64,000 nt of DNA from Lentzea cavernae. GTDB lineage: Bacteria > Actinomycetota > Actinomycetes > Mycobacteriales > Pseudonocardiaceae. The stretch's first letter is position 1, and each line of letters opens with the position of its first letter. The notes beneath the pieces were generated by a model, which saw nothing but the letters and a program-made list of their open reading frames with translations, was not told the origin of the DNA and made no database searches. The stretch lies in NCBI RefSeq assembly GCF_014653695.1, contig NZ_BNAR01000014.1, positions 137,406 through 201,405 of the forward strand, read 5' to 3'. Positions 18,364-26,686 of the stretch are shown piece after piece. Both the position numbers and the translations under genes were made by a program.

Positions 18364-19505
18364 TCAGGCAAGTGCTTCCGTGGGCGACTGGCGTGCCGCC
18401 CGCACCGCGGGATAGACGCCGGCGATGGCGCCGATGAGGATCGCCGAGCCCACTCCCCCGAGCAGGGCCGGCCACGGCAGTGCCGCGGGCCATTGCTGAC
18501 TGATCGAATATCCGGCCGTGACCGCGATTCCCACGATCACGCCGACCAGTCCGCCGAGCCCGGACAGCAACACCGACTCGGTGAGGAACTGCCACCTGAT
18601 CTGCCGCCGGGTCGCCCCGAGCGCCCGTCGCAGACCGATCTCGCGGCGGCGTTCCAGCACCGAGATCACCATCGTGTTCGCCACGCCGACGCCACCCACC
18701 AACAACGCGACTCCGCCCAAGCCCAGGAACAGCGCGTTGTAGGAACTCTCGGCCAGCTGCTGCGCCTCCAGCGCCTCGGACGGCCGGGAAACCTTGACCT
18801 CGTTGGACTTCTCCGGGTTCAGCGTCGGCCCGAGCAGATCGCGGACGTTGTCGACCTGGTCCGGCGACGTGCGCACGTAGACCGTGTTGGCGTTGCCCTC
18901 GAACCCGAACGCCTCCTTGGCCGCGTCCCAGCCGATCAGCACCGACCTGTCGATCTCCGGCGAGAGCGGCAGCGGCCCGAGGATGCCGACGACGGTGAAC
19001 CACTGCCCGTCGATCCACAGCTGCACACCGGGCTTGTCCACGCCCAGGCGCGAGGCCGCGGTGCCCCCGAGCACCACGGACTTCTCGCCCGACGACAGCC
19101 AGCGGCCCGCGCGGACCTCGGCGTCCAGCACCTTGAGCAGGTCCTGCTCCGCCGCCTGCACCTGCAGGCCGAGCGTGTCGCTGGACGGCACGAGGTCGTT
19201 CTTGCGGGCGTTCGCGCTGATCTTGCCCGTGGCGCTGGCCGACGACACCGCGCCGATCCGCTTGGCCATCGGCACCGCCGTCTCCGGCAGCTTCGCGTCC
19301 TGGCCGAAGAAGTCCTGGCCGGGCGCGGCGGTCAGGAGGTTGGTGCCCAGCTTGGACATCTTCGCCGAGAGGGCGGCGGCGCTGGAGGCCGGGATGCCGA
19401 CGACGGCGACCACGGCGGCGATGCCGATCGCGATGCCCAGAGCGGACAGGACGGCGCGGATCGGACGGGTCCGCATGCCGAAGAAACCGAGGCGCAGCAG
19501 GTCGA

Positions 19506-19509
<4 letters not shown>
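18364..19509 (-). CDS. MacB/FtsX-type ABC permease
   Basis: A 381-residue permease with the MacB layout: one N-terminal membrane helix (LGIAIGIAAVVAVVGIP), a large extracellular domain from about residue 45 to 255, and three C-terminal helices. VISVLERRREIGLRRALGATRRQI is the conserved cytosolic coupling segment of FtsX permeases. The GTG at 19509 overlaps the stop of the ATPase gene (GTGA). It is the last gene of the operon lipoprotein-MFP-ATPase-permease. Confidence 0.9.
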
Positions 19510-20152
<643 letters not shown>

Positions 20153-20156
<4 letters not shown>

Positions 20157-21205
20157 TCGGTGGTCACCACCTTCATGCCCTCGGCCAAGCCCTCGCCCTG
20201 CACCTCGACCTGTCCCTTGGCGAAGATGCCGACGGTGACCGGGATGGTCCTGCCGTCCTCGGTGACCACGCCGTAGCCGCCCTCGGTCAGCGCGAGCAGC
20301 GCGCCGATCGGGACCGCGAGGACGTTCTGCTTCTTCGAGACGGTGAACAACGCGGTGACGCTGCCGGTCTCGATGCCCTCGGCGGCCTTGGGGTCGTCGA
20401 CCGCGATCGTCAGGACGATCTTCGGCTTGGAGCCCTGGCTCGCATCGCCGGTGGTGCGCGTGATGCCGGTGATCGTGCCGGTGGTGGTCTTGCCTCCGGA
20501 GATCGACAGCTCGACCTTCTCGCCCTGCTTGGCCAGGCGCTGCTTGGACTGCTCGAGCTCGACGGTCACCGCGCGTTCGGTGCCGGTGACCTTCATCAGG
20601 TCGCCGCCTGCGGGCGCGCCGAGCTGCGCGTTCAGCGACGAGACGCGGATCGCTCCCGGCTGGACGACCACGTCGCCGGACCCGAGCTTCCCGGTCTGCT
20701 CCAGGCCGTTCGCCTTCTGCCACTTCTTCAGCGCGGTGGCCGTGTAGTAGGTGAACTTCTCGTCGGGGGTGCCGAAGTCCTTGAACCCCAGTGCGGCGAG
20801 GTTCTCCTCCACCACCTTGACGTCGGGTCCGTTCGACATGCCCGTCTCGAGGTCGCGGAAGAGGGGCATCTGGCCGTAGAACAGCGGCACCGGCTTGGCG
20901 TCCGAGTGGAACACCGGTTTGCCCTGGTCGATGACATCGCCCTGTTTCGGCAGCCCGGTGACGGTGCCACTTTTCCGGCTGGCCAGCGCTCGTTCCGCGC
21001 CGAAGCCGAGCTGGCCGGTCATCTGCTGCTGGTCGGCCAGGTTCGTCTTCTTCACGGCCGCGGTCTTCGAGGGGTCGTTGCGCAGCGGAGCCGCGTTGGC
21101 CTGGTTGGACGCGATCCTCGTGAGGACGACGACTCCACCGGTGCCGAGCACCACCGCGGCGACGAGTGCTGCGACGAGGATCTTCCTGTTCACGCGGCGC
21201 TTCAT
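20153..21205 (-). CDS. Efflux periplasmic-adaptor-like protein with peptidoglycan-binding domain
   Basis: A 350-residue membrane-anchored protein. Residues 1-35 are a basic tail plus one helix (ILVAALVAAVVLGTGGVVVL). A PG_binding_1-like domain lies at about 125-170 (SNGPDVKVVEENLAALGF, TATALKKWQKANGLEQTGKLG). Beta-barrel adaptor segments follow (VELSISGGKTTTGTITGI, NVLAVPIGALLAL). This is the actinobacterial MFP form usually paired with MacB-like transporters. It overlaps the lipoprotein gene by 4 bp (ATGA). Confidence 0.88.
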
Positions 21206-21687
21206 CCGACGGGCCTCGCCGCGACCATGCCCTCGCCCATGCCGCAGTCCTTCATGTCCTGCTTGACCTTCTCGTCCTCCATGTCGGGCAGTTCGATCGC
21301 CTCACCGGCCATGCCGCCGCCCTCGAACTTGGGGTCGGGCCAGTTGTAACCCCTGTCCCGCATGCACTTCGCCTGCTGCCGCATCTTGTCCTGCTCCTCG
21401 GGCGACGGCGGCTTGAACTCGCCTCCGTTGGGCAGGTACTTCTTGCACGCCTCGTGCGCGGTCTTCATCTTCTCGGGGTCGATGCCGCCCTCACCGCCGA
21501 TCGCGATGCCGACGCCGGCTTCACTCGACTCCGGGTCGGGCATGTCGACGCCGTTCTCCCGCATGCACTTCGCGAACTGGATCGAGTCGCCCTTCTCGTC
21601 CTTCTTGGCGTCGGACGGCTGGTCCTTCGACCCGCAGGCGGTCAGCGCCAGCAGCAGGCCGAGCAGCACTGCGATGGTGGATTTCAT
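21202..21687 (-). CDS. Lipoprotein with duplicated four-cysteine module
   Basis: A 161-residue lipoprotein with lipobox LTAC (C18). The mature part is an internal duplication: AKCMRENGVDMPDP (C41) and AKCMRDRGYNWPDP (C108), each followed exactly 40 residues later by another cysteine (C81 in HEACKKYLP, C148 in MKDCGMGEG). Two intramodule disulfides are likely. It is the first gene of the MacAB-like operon and overlaps the adaptor gene, so it may be a surface partner of the transporter. I do not recognise a characterised family. Confidence 0.8.
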   Translation of the reverse strand: MKSTIAVLLGLLLALTACGSKDQPSDAKKDEKGDSIQFAKCMRENGVDMPDPESSEAGVGIAIGGEGGIDPEKMKTAHEACKKYLPNGGEFKPPSPEEQDKMRQQAKCMRDRGYNWPDPKFEGGGMAGEAIELPDMEDEKVKQDMKDCGMGEGMVAARPVG

Positions 21688-21721
21688 GGGGACAGGTCTA
21701 CGGAGGCCGTCATTCGGCGGC

Positions 21722-21751
21722 GTTAAGCGAAAGGGCTTATCCGGCGCTTAT
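21722..21751. promoter_or_regulatory. GCTTAT direct repeats, likely response-regulator site
   Basis: GCTTAT occurs at 21735-21740 and again at 21746-21751, an 11-bp period typical of OmpR-family binding, with a reverse GTTAAGC at 21722-21728. They lie between the lipoprotein operon and the divergent two-component operon, so the regulator at 21777 could control both. Confidence 0.5.
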
Positions 21752-21776
21752 GCCCGTTGCGCGGAAAATGGGCGCC

Positions 21777-22436
21777 ATGCGTGTGCTGGTGGTCGAGGAC
21801 GAACAGCTGCTCGCGGACACGATCGCCGAGGGGCTGCGCAGGTTCTCGATGGCGGTCGACGTCTGTTACGACGGCGAGGCGGCGTTGGAACGCGTGGGGG
21901 TGCACGCGTACGACGTCGTGGTGCTCGACCGCGACCTGCCCCTCGTGCACGGTGACGAGGTGTGCAAGGCGGTGCACGCGACCGGTGGCGAGGCGCGGGT
22001 GCTGATGCTGACGGCGGCGGCCGAAGTGGACGATCGGGTGGCCGGGCTCGGGCTCGGCGCCGACGACTACCTGACGAAGCCGTTCGCGTTCGCCGAGCTC
22101 GTGGCCCGCGTGCAGGCGCTGGGCCGGCGGGCTCGTCCCGCCTTGCCGCCGGTGCTCGAACGGGCGGGGGTGACGCTGGACCTGCCCCGGCACCAGGCGA
22201 TGCGGGAGGGCAGGTTCCTGCCGCTCTCGCCTAAGGAGTTCGCCGTGCTGGAGGTGCTGATGCGAGCGGAGGGCAACGTGGTGAGTCCGGAGGAGCTGCT
22301 GGAGAAGGCCTGGGACGAGCACGCGGACCCGTTCACCAACGCCGTGCGAGTGGCGGTGATGACGCTGCGCCGCAAGCTGGGCGCGCCGCAGGTCATCCAG
22401 ACCGTGCCCGGCGCCGGCTACCGGTTCGGCTCGTGA
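21777..22436 (+). CDS. OmpR-family response regulator
   Basis: A 219-residue regulator with receiver motifs VVEDEQLLA, phosphorylated aspartate in VVVLDRDLPLVHGDE, LMLTAAAE and DYLTKPFAFAELVAR. The C-terminal winged helix reads LSPKEFAVLEVLMRAEGNVVSPEELLEKAW, NAVRVAVMTLRRKLG and TVPGAGYRFGS. The ATG at 21777 is preferred because the upstream ATG is too close to the GGAAAA site. It overlaps the kinase gene (GTGA) and faces the MacAB-like operon. Confidence 0.92.
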   Translation: MRVLVVEDEQLLADTIAEGLRRFSMAVDVCYDGEAALERVGVHAYDVVVLDRDLPLVHGDEVCKAVHATGGEARVLMLTAAAEVDDRVAGLGLGADDYLTKPFAFAELVARVQALGRRARPALPPVLERAGVTLDLPRHQAMREGRFLPLSPKEFAVLEVLMRAEGNVVSPEELLEKAWDEHADPFTNAVRVAVMTLRRKLGAPQVIQTVPGAGYRFGS

Positions 22437-23590
22437 AGCTCCGCACCAGGCTGACGGCCTGGTACGCCGGGGTGTTCCTGATCGCGGGCGTCGCGCTGAT
22501 CGGGCTCAACTACTGGCTGCTCGCCGAGTGGATGCCGCTGGAGGGCATGGCGGTCTCCCGCGCCCTCCCCGCCGATTCCGGGATGACCGGGGTGACCGGG
22601 GCGTATCCGGGCATCGCGGCGGTCGAGGCGGGACAACTCCCCGTCGACACCATGGTGGTCAACGGCGCCGACTTCGCCGCGGACACGATGAGCACGGTCC
22701 TGTGGCAGTCGATCATCGCGTTGCTGGTGGCGGCGGTGCTCGCGGTCTGGCTCGGCTGGGTCGTGGCGGGACGGGTGCTGGCGCCGCTGCACTCGATCAC
22801 CTCGACCGCGCACCGGCTGGAGGCCGAGCGGCTGGACCACCGCATCGAGCTGGACGGGCCGCCGGACGAGCTCAAGGAGCTCGCGGACACCTTCGACGGG
22901 ATGCTCGACCGGCTCGCGTCGTCGTTCGACAGTCAGAAGCGGTTCGTCGCGAACGCCTCGCACGAGCTGCGCACGCCGCTGGCCGTGCAGCGGACGCTGA
23001 TCGAGGTGGCGCTGGGTGCTCCGGACGCGTCCGACGACATCCGCCGCCTCGGAGCGCACCTGCTCGACACGAACGAACGGAGCGAGAAGCTCATCGACGG
23101 GCTGTTGCTGCTCGCTCGCAGTGACCGCGGGCTCACCTCGCGTGAGCTGGTGTGGCTGGACGAGGTCGTCGAGGACGAAATCGAGTCCTGCGCGGCGCTC
23201 GCGGCGGAGAAAAAGGTCACGTTTGCGGTTCGGACTCGCAGGTATCTGGTCGACGGTGACCCGGTCCTACTTGCCCAGCTCGTCGGCAACCTGTTGCGCA
23301 ACGCCCTCCTCTACAACAAGCCGGGCGGCTCGGTGTCCGTGCAGCTTGATCAAGAACTCGTCGTCACCAACACCGGTCCCACCGTGCCTGCCCAGGCAGT
23401 ACCCGGGTTGTTCGAGCCCTTCCGACGTCTGCGCGACCGGACCGGGACCGCCGGATCCGGTCTCGGGCTGTCGATCGTGCAGTCCGTGGCGCGGGCTCAC
23501 CACGGCTCGGCGAAGGCTCGTCCGAACGGAGGAGGAGGCCTGGTGGTCCAGGTGAACCTTCCGGAAACGGGAGTGCGGCAACCCTCGTGA
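22433..23590 (+). CDS. Sensor histidine kinase (HisKA class)
   Basis: A 385-residue membrane kinase. Two helices (about residues 12-32 and 89-112) flank an extracytoplasmic loop of roughly 55 residues, followed by a HAMP segment (GRVLAPLHSITSTAHRLEA). The H box is FVANASHELRTPLAVQR, the N box QLVGNLLRNALLYN and the G box GTAGSGLGLSIVQSVAR. It is the partner of the preceding regulator. The small loop may sense an envelope signal relevant to the neighbouring exporter. Confidence 0.92.
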   Translation: MKLRTRLTAWYAGVFLIAGVALIGLNYWLLAEWMPLEGMAVSRALPADSGMTGVTGAYPGIAAVEAGQLPVDTMVVNGADFAADTMSTVLWQSIIALLVAAVLAVWLGWVVAGRVLAPLHSITSTAHRLEAERLDHRIELDGPPDELKELADTFDGMLDRLASSFDSQKRFVANASHELRTPLAVQRTLIEVALGAPDASDDIRRLGAHLLDTNERSEKLIDGLLLLARSDRGLTSRELVWLDEVVEDEIESCAALAAEKKVTFAVRTRRYLVDGDPVLLAQLVGNLLRNALLYNKPGGSVSVQLDQELVVTNTGPTVPAQAVPGLFEPFRRLRDRTGTAGSGLGLSIVQSVARAHHGSAKARPNGGGGLVVQVNLPETGVRQPS

Positions 23591-23691
23591 ACTGGCAAGA
23601 TCACGTAGAGATATCGGCGAGTCTCCCACTCATGGACGGCTCGTTGTCCTAACGTTGTCTGCTGGCGAGGTGCGAATTCAGGGAGGCCACG

Positions 23692-24639
23692 ATGCGAGCG
23701 CTGCGAGTCATCGGGCTCGACGAGGACGGCAAGTCCGTCATCCTCGAGGACCCCGAAAACCGCGGCGAGCGCTTCACGCTCCCCGCGGACGAGCGTCTTC
23801 GGGCGGCCCTGCGAGGTGACCTGGCGCGCCTCGGCCAGATGCAGATCGAGTCCGGCGAGGCCCAGATGCGGCCGCGCGAGATCCAGGCCCGCATCCGCGC
23901 CGGCGAGTCGATCGAACAGGTCGCCGCCGCCTCCGGCATGCAGACCCACCGCATCGAGCGCTTCGCCTACCCCGTCCTGCTGGAGCGCTCGCGCACGGCC
24001 GACCTGGCCCAGCGCGCGCACCCCGTCCGCGAGGACGGCCCGGACGTGCAGACGCTCGGTGAGGTCGTCGCGCACTCGTTCGGCCTGCGCGGCCACGACC
24101 TGTCCGACACGAAGTGGGACTCGTGGAAGGGCGACGACGGCCGCTGGATCGTGCAGCTGCACTGGACGACCGGGCGCTCGGACAACCGCGCGCACTGGGC
24201 GTTCCACCCAGGTGCGCAGGGCGGCACGGTCACGGCGCTCGACGACGTGGCCGTCGACCTGATGGACCCGAACCCGAACCGGACGCTGCGCACGGTCCGG
24301 CCGGTGACGCAGCTCGCGCGGCAGGCTCTGGAGGCGACTCCGGTCCTGCCGCCGATCCCCGTTCTCGAAGAGCCCGAGCCGCTGCCCGTTCCGGTGCCGG
24401 CTCAGGCGACCGCACCCGTCTCGACCCCGGTCGTGGCGGAGAAGCCGGTTCAGGAGAAGCAGCCCGAACCGGAGCCCGCGCCTGCCCCCGCTCCGCCGGC
24501 ACCGCCGGTGAAGAAGGAGCAGGAGCCCGCAGCCGAGAAGCCGGTCCGCAAGGACCCTCCTCCGAAGCGGGGGAAGAAGAACCACCCCATCGTCCCTTCG
24601 TGGGAAGACGTTTTACTGGGCGTGCGGTCGAACCGCTGA
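23692..24639 (+). CDS. sepH: Septation protein SepH
   Basis: This 315-residue protein matches SepH (DUF3071), an actinobacterial FtsZ-binding protein that promotes filament assembly during division. The N-terminal conserved region is MRALRVIGLDEDGKSVIL. A helix-turn-helix-like segment RPREIQARIRAGESIEQVAAASGM lies at about 61-85, followed by IERFAYPVLLERSRTADLA. The C-terminal third is a disordered Pro/Glu/Lys-rich tail. ATG 23692 follows GGGAGG. The family is known as Rv0883c in M. tuberculosis (from memory). Confidence 0.92.
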   Translation: MRALRVIGLDEDGKSVILEDPENRGERFTLPADERLRAALRGDLARLGQMQIESGEAQMRPREIQARIRAGESIEQVAAASGMQTHRIERFAYPVLLERSRTADLAQRAHPVREDGPDVQTLGEVVAHSFGLRGHDLSDTKWDSWKGDDGRWIVQLHWTTGRSDNRAHWAFHPGAQGGTVTALDDVAVDLMDPNPNRTLRTVRPVTQLARQALEATPVLPPIPVLEEPEPLPVPVPAQATAPVSTPVVAEKPVQEKQPEPEPAPAPAPPAPPVKKEQEPAAEKPVRKDPPPKRGKKNHPIVPSWEDVLLGVRSNR

Positions 24640-24655
24640 GTGAGAAACTGACACC

Positions 24656-25024
24656 GTGGGACGTCGTGTCGCGCTGGCTGCCGGAGTGGGTGCACTCCTC
24701 GGGCTGGCCTGGTGGGGAATGTTCGAGCTCCTCGCTTCGGGAACGGTCTGCACCAAGGACAACTGGGGCTGCCTCGGGGCCTTCGTGACCTCGATACCGA
24801 TCTTCGCCGTGGCGGGGTCGGTGGTGGGCGGGCTCGCACTGCGATCGCTGAAGGTGTCGCGGGCATGGCTGGTGGCCGTGCCCGCGACCCTCATGGCGGT
24901 GGTCGCGATGGTGTTGCTGCTGGGAGTGACCTTCCTGGCGTTCGCGGTGTTCGCCGCGCTGTACGCGTTGATCGCCGTGCTGACGGGCGCGCGTCGTGAA
25001 GGTCCTGTGGAGAGTTCGCACTGA
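24656..25024 (+). CDS. Small four-helix membrane protein, paralogue 1
   Basis: A 122-residue protein with four predicted membrane helices. The loop after helix 1 holds two cysteines (VCTKDNWGC), likely on the outer face. It shares the layout WW-x-loop-CxnC-P-I-helix with the genes at 25065 and 25535. It begins at GTG 24656, 16 bp after sepH, without a clear ribosome binding site. No function is recognised; the position could suggest a link with division, which is inference. Confidence 0.7.
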   Translation: MGRRVALAAGVGALLGLAWWGMFELLASGTVCTKDNWGCLGAFVTSIPIFAVAGSVVGGLALRSLKVSRAWLVAVPATLMAVVAMVLLLGVTFLAFAVFAALYALIAVLTGARREGPVESSH

Positions 25025-25064
25025 TCCGGTCCGGTGCGCACCTTGATCAGGTACGTGTGGGCAC

Positions 25065-25490
25065 ATGCTGTTGCGCGCGGTCGTCGGAGCCGTCACCGGA
25101 GCGGTGGCCGGCGGCGGGTTCCTGGTCACCCTGACCCTCACGACCCGGTACTGCAACGGCGGGCCGAGCCGAGCCCTGTGCGGTGAGCTCCTGCTGGTGT
25201 TCCCGCTCCAGTTCCTGTTCTGGTCGGTGGTGGCGGGGATGCTGCTCGCGGCCGGGTTCCGGTTCCTGCGGCAGCGACGCGGCTGGTACGCGGCGGGGGC
25301 CGCGCCCGTGCTGTGGGTCCTGCTGCTCGTGGCGACCTACTACGTGATCTACGAGCACCTTGACCTGTACCAGGCGGAACGCGGTCCGGTCATCACGACG
25401 GCGATGGTGATCACGGCGTGCGTCGCCCATGCGGTCGCCGCGCTGGCGGCGGGGCGGAACGCCGCGCAGGACCAGACGCCATCTGCGTAG
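25065..25490 (+). CDS. Small four-helix membrane protein, paralogue 2
   Basis: A 141-residue protein with four hydrophobic segments and a first loop containing two cysteines (RYCNGGPSRALCGE). The N-terminal LLRAVVGAVTGAVAGGGF corresponds to the glycine/alanine-rich first helix of its neighbours. The start is ATG 25065. It is the second member of the tandem family; no function is recognised. Confidence 0.68.
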   Translation: MLLRAVVGAVTGAVAGGGFLVTLTLTTRYCNGGPSRALCGELLLVFPLQFLFWSVVAGMLLAAGFRFLRQRRGWYAAGAAPVLWVLLLVATYYVIYEHLDLYQAERGPVITTAMVITACVAHAVAALAAGRNAAQDQTPSA

Positions 25491-25534
25491 TTGTGCTCAT
25501 GTAGGCGCACCGCAGGAGTCGTCATCATCCAGTC

Positions 25535-25960
25535 ATGAGGGTGGTCGCGGCAGCGGTGGTGGGAGCGGTGTGCGCGGGGGCGTGGTGGATGTCGTTCGTT
25601 CCGATCGGTCGCTCGCTGTGCGGCACCTTCAGTTCGAGCGCGATCGGGTGCGTCGGCGTGGTCTACCTGTGGGTGGCGCCGATCTCGGCTGTCGTGTGGG
25701 CGGTCGTGGCGTGGGCACTGCTGCGGCTCGGCCGGTGGAGGCCCGTCTGGCCGACCACCGTCCTGGGACCGATCGGCTCGGTCGTGCTGGCGCTGGCCGG
25801 CGGGCTGACCGTCGTGGGGATGCGCGCCCGGCCGCCGGAGGTCGTCGGTGTCCTCGTGGTCACGATCGCGGCAGGAGCCGGGTACGCCTTGGCCTCGGCG
25901 GTGACCGCTGGTTACGGTGAGAGGCGTGACGGAGCAGAGCACCGCGGGCAAGACGGGTAG
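25535..25960 (+). CDS. Small four-helix membrane protein, paralogue 3
   Basis: A 141-residue protein with four hydrophobic segments. The first loop again has two cysteines (SLCGTFSSSAIGC). The motif RPVWPTTVLGPIG between helices 2 and 3 is nearly repeated in the next gene (RPVWPIILLGPIV), supporting common descent. The start is ATG 25535; the 3' end overlaps the next gene. Confidence 0.7.
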   Translation: MRVVAAAVVGAVCAGAWWMSFVPIGRSLCGTFSSSAIGCVGVVYLWVAPISAVVWAVVAWALLRLGRWRPVWPTTVLGPIGSVVLALAGGLTVVGMRARPPEVVGVLVVTIAAGAGYALASAVTAGYGERRDGAEHRGQDG

Positions 25961-26348
25961 GGCAGGACGCCGGCTGTTGTTCCGGGTCGTCCTGTCGATG
26001 GCCGTCGGGGCCGGGCTGGTGCTCGGGTGGACGTGGGCCTACGAGTCGGGGTTCCTGAAGTCGTGGCTCGACAGCACGTCGATGTCGACGTTCCTGCTGC
26101 TCGTGCTGATCGGGCTGCCCATCGCGCTCGTGTCGTCGCTGGTGCTGGCCGGGCCCATCCTGTGGGTCTTCGGGGTGCGGCCGGTGTGGCCGATCATCCT
26201 GCTCGGGCCGATCGTGCTGGGCGTGGGGCTCTACTTCAAGGTGCACGAACCCGTCATCGGGTGGTTCTCGAACCGGCACCACGCCGAGGCGTTGCTCGCG
26301 GCCGTCGCCTACGGGCTGGTCGGCCTGTTCACCTTCAAGCGGTCGTGA
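25917..26348 (+). CDS. Small four-helix membrane protein, paralogue 4 (no cysteine pair)
   Basis: A 143-residue membrane protein resembling paralogue 3 by the shared RPVWP...LGPI segment and the same helix spacing. Its first loop (SGFLKSWLDSTSMST) lacks the two cysteines of the other three. The start may be GTG 25917 or GTG 25926; neither has a good ribosome binding site. Its 3' end overlaps the convergent small gene by 14 bp. Confidence 0.65.
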   Translation: MRGVTEQSTAGKTGRAGRRLLFRVVLSMAVGAGLVLGWTWAYESGFLKSWLDSTSMSTFLLLVLIGLPIALVSSLVLAGPILWVFGVRPVWPIILLGPIVLGVGLYFKVHEPVIGWFSNRHHAEALLAAVAYGLVGLFTFKRS

Positions 26349-26571
26349 CCGGCACCTCATCGAGCAGGTTCAGGTCCCAGCCCTCGCGTTCGCACCAGTC
26401 CTCGGCGTCCTCGCGGGACACGGGCGTCGCGTGTCTGGGGCGCGGGCCCGCCAGGTGGTCCCAGCCGTCCGGGGCGAGGACGTAGTTCACCCCGTCGCGT
26501 GAGCCGATGAGCCGTCCGTGTGGAAACGCCATCGTCTGCTCGGTCCGCAGAAACCGCGTCATGGTGGTCAT
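26335..26571 (-). CDS. Small hypothetical protein, 78 residues
   Basis: A soluble, tryptophan- and acid-rich protein with PHGRLIGSRDGVNYVLAPDGWDHL in its middle and WCEREGWDLNLLDE near the end. I do not recognise a family. The ATG at 26571 has AAGGG just upstream. It diverges from the ABC exporter operon and overlaps paralogue 4 convergently. Confidence 0.6.
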   Translation of the reverse strand: MTTMTRFLRTEQTMAFPHGRLIGSRDGVNYVLAPDGWDHLAGPRPRHATPVSREDAEDWCEREGWDLNLLDEVPVTTA

Positions 26572-26578
26572 CGTGCCC

Positions 26579-26599
26579 TTGACCTCGACCTAAGTCGAG
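26579..26599 (+). promoter_or_regulatory. MerR-like operator (CTCGAC-CTAA-GTCGAG) on a TTGACC box
   Basis: A perfect 6-bp dyad with 4-bp spacer begins at the end of TTGACC (26579-26584). This resembles MerR/SoxR-family promoters, where the dyad fills the -35/-10 spacer. It points toward the ABC exporter operon. The matching -10 is not clear and no merR gene is adjacent. Confidence 0.45.
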
Positions 26600-26686
26600 C
26601 CTGAAGGCTCCGGTGAGGCGAAAAACCGGATGCTGAACGTGGGTCTGACTTCGTACTTTGGAGACGACCTGGAGGGGGCTCGTCGC

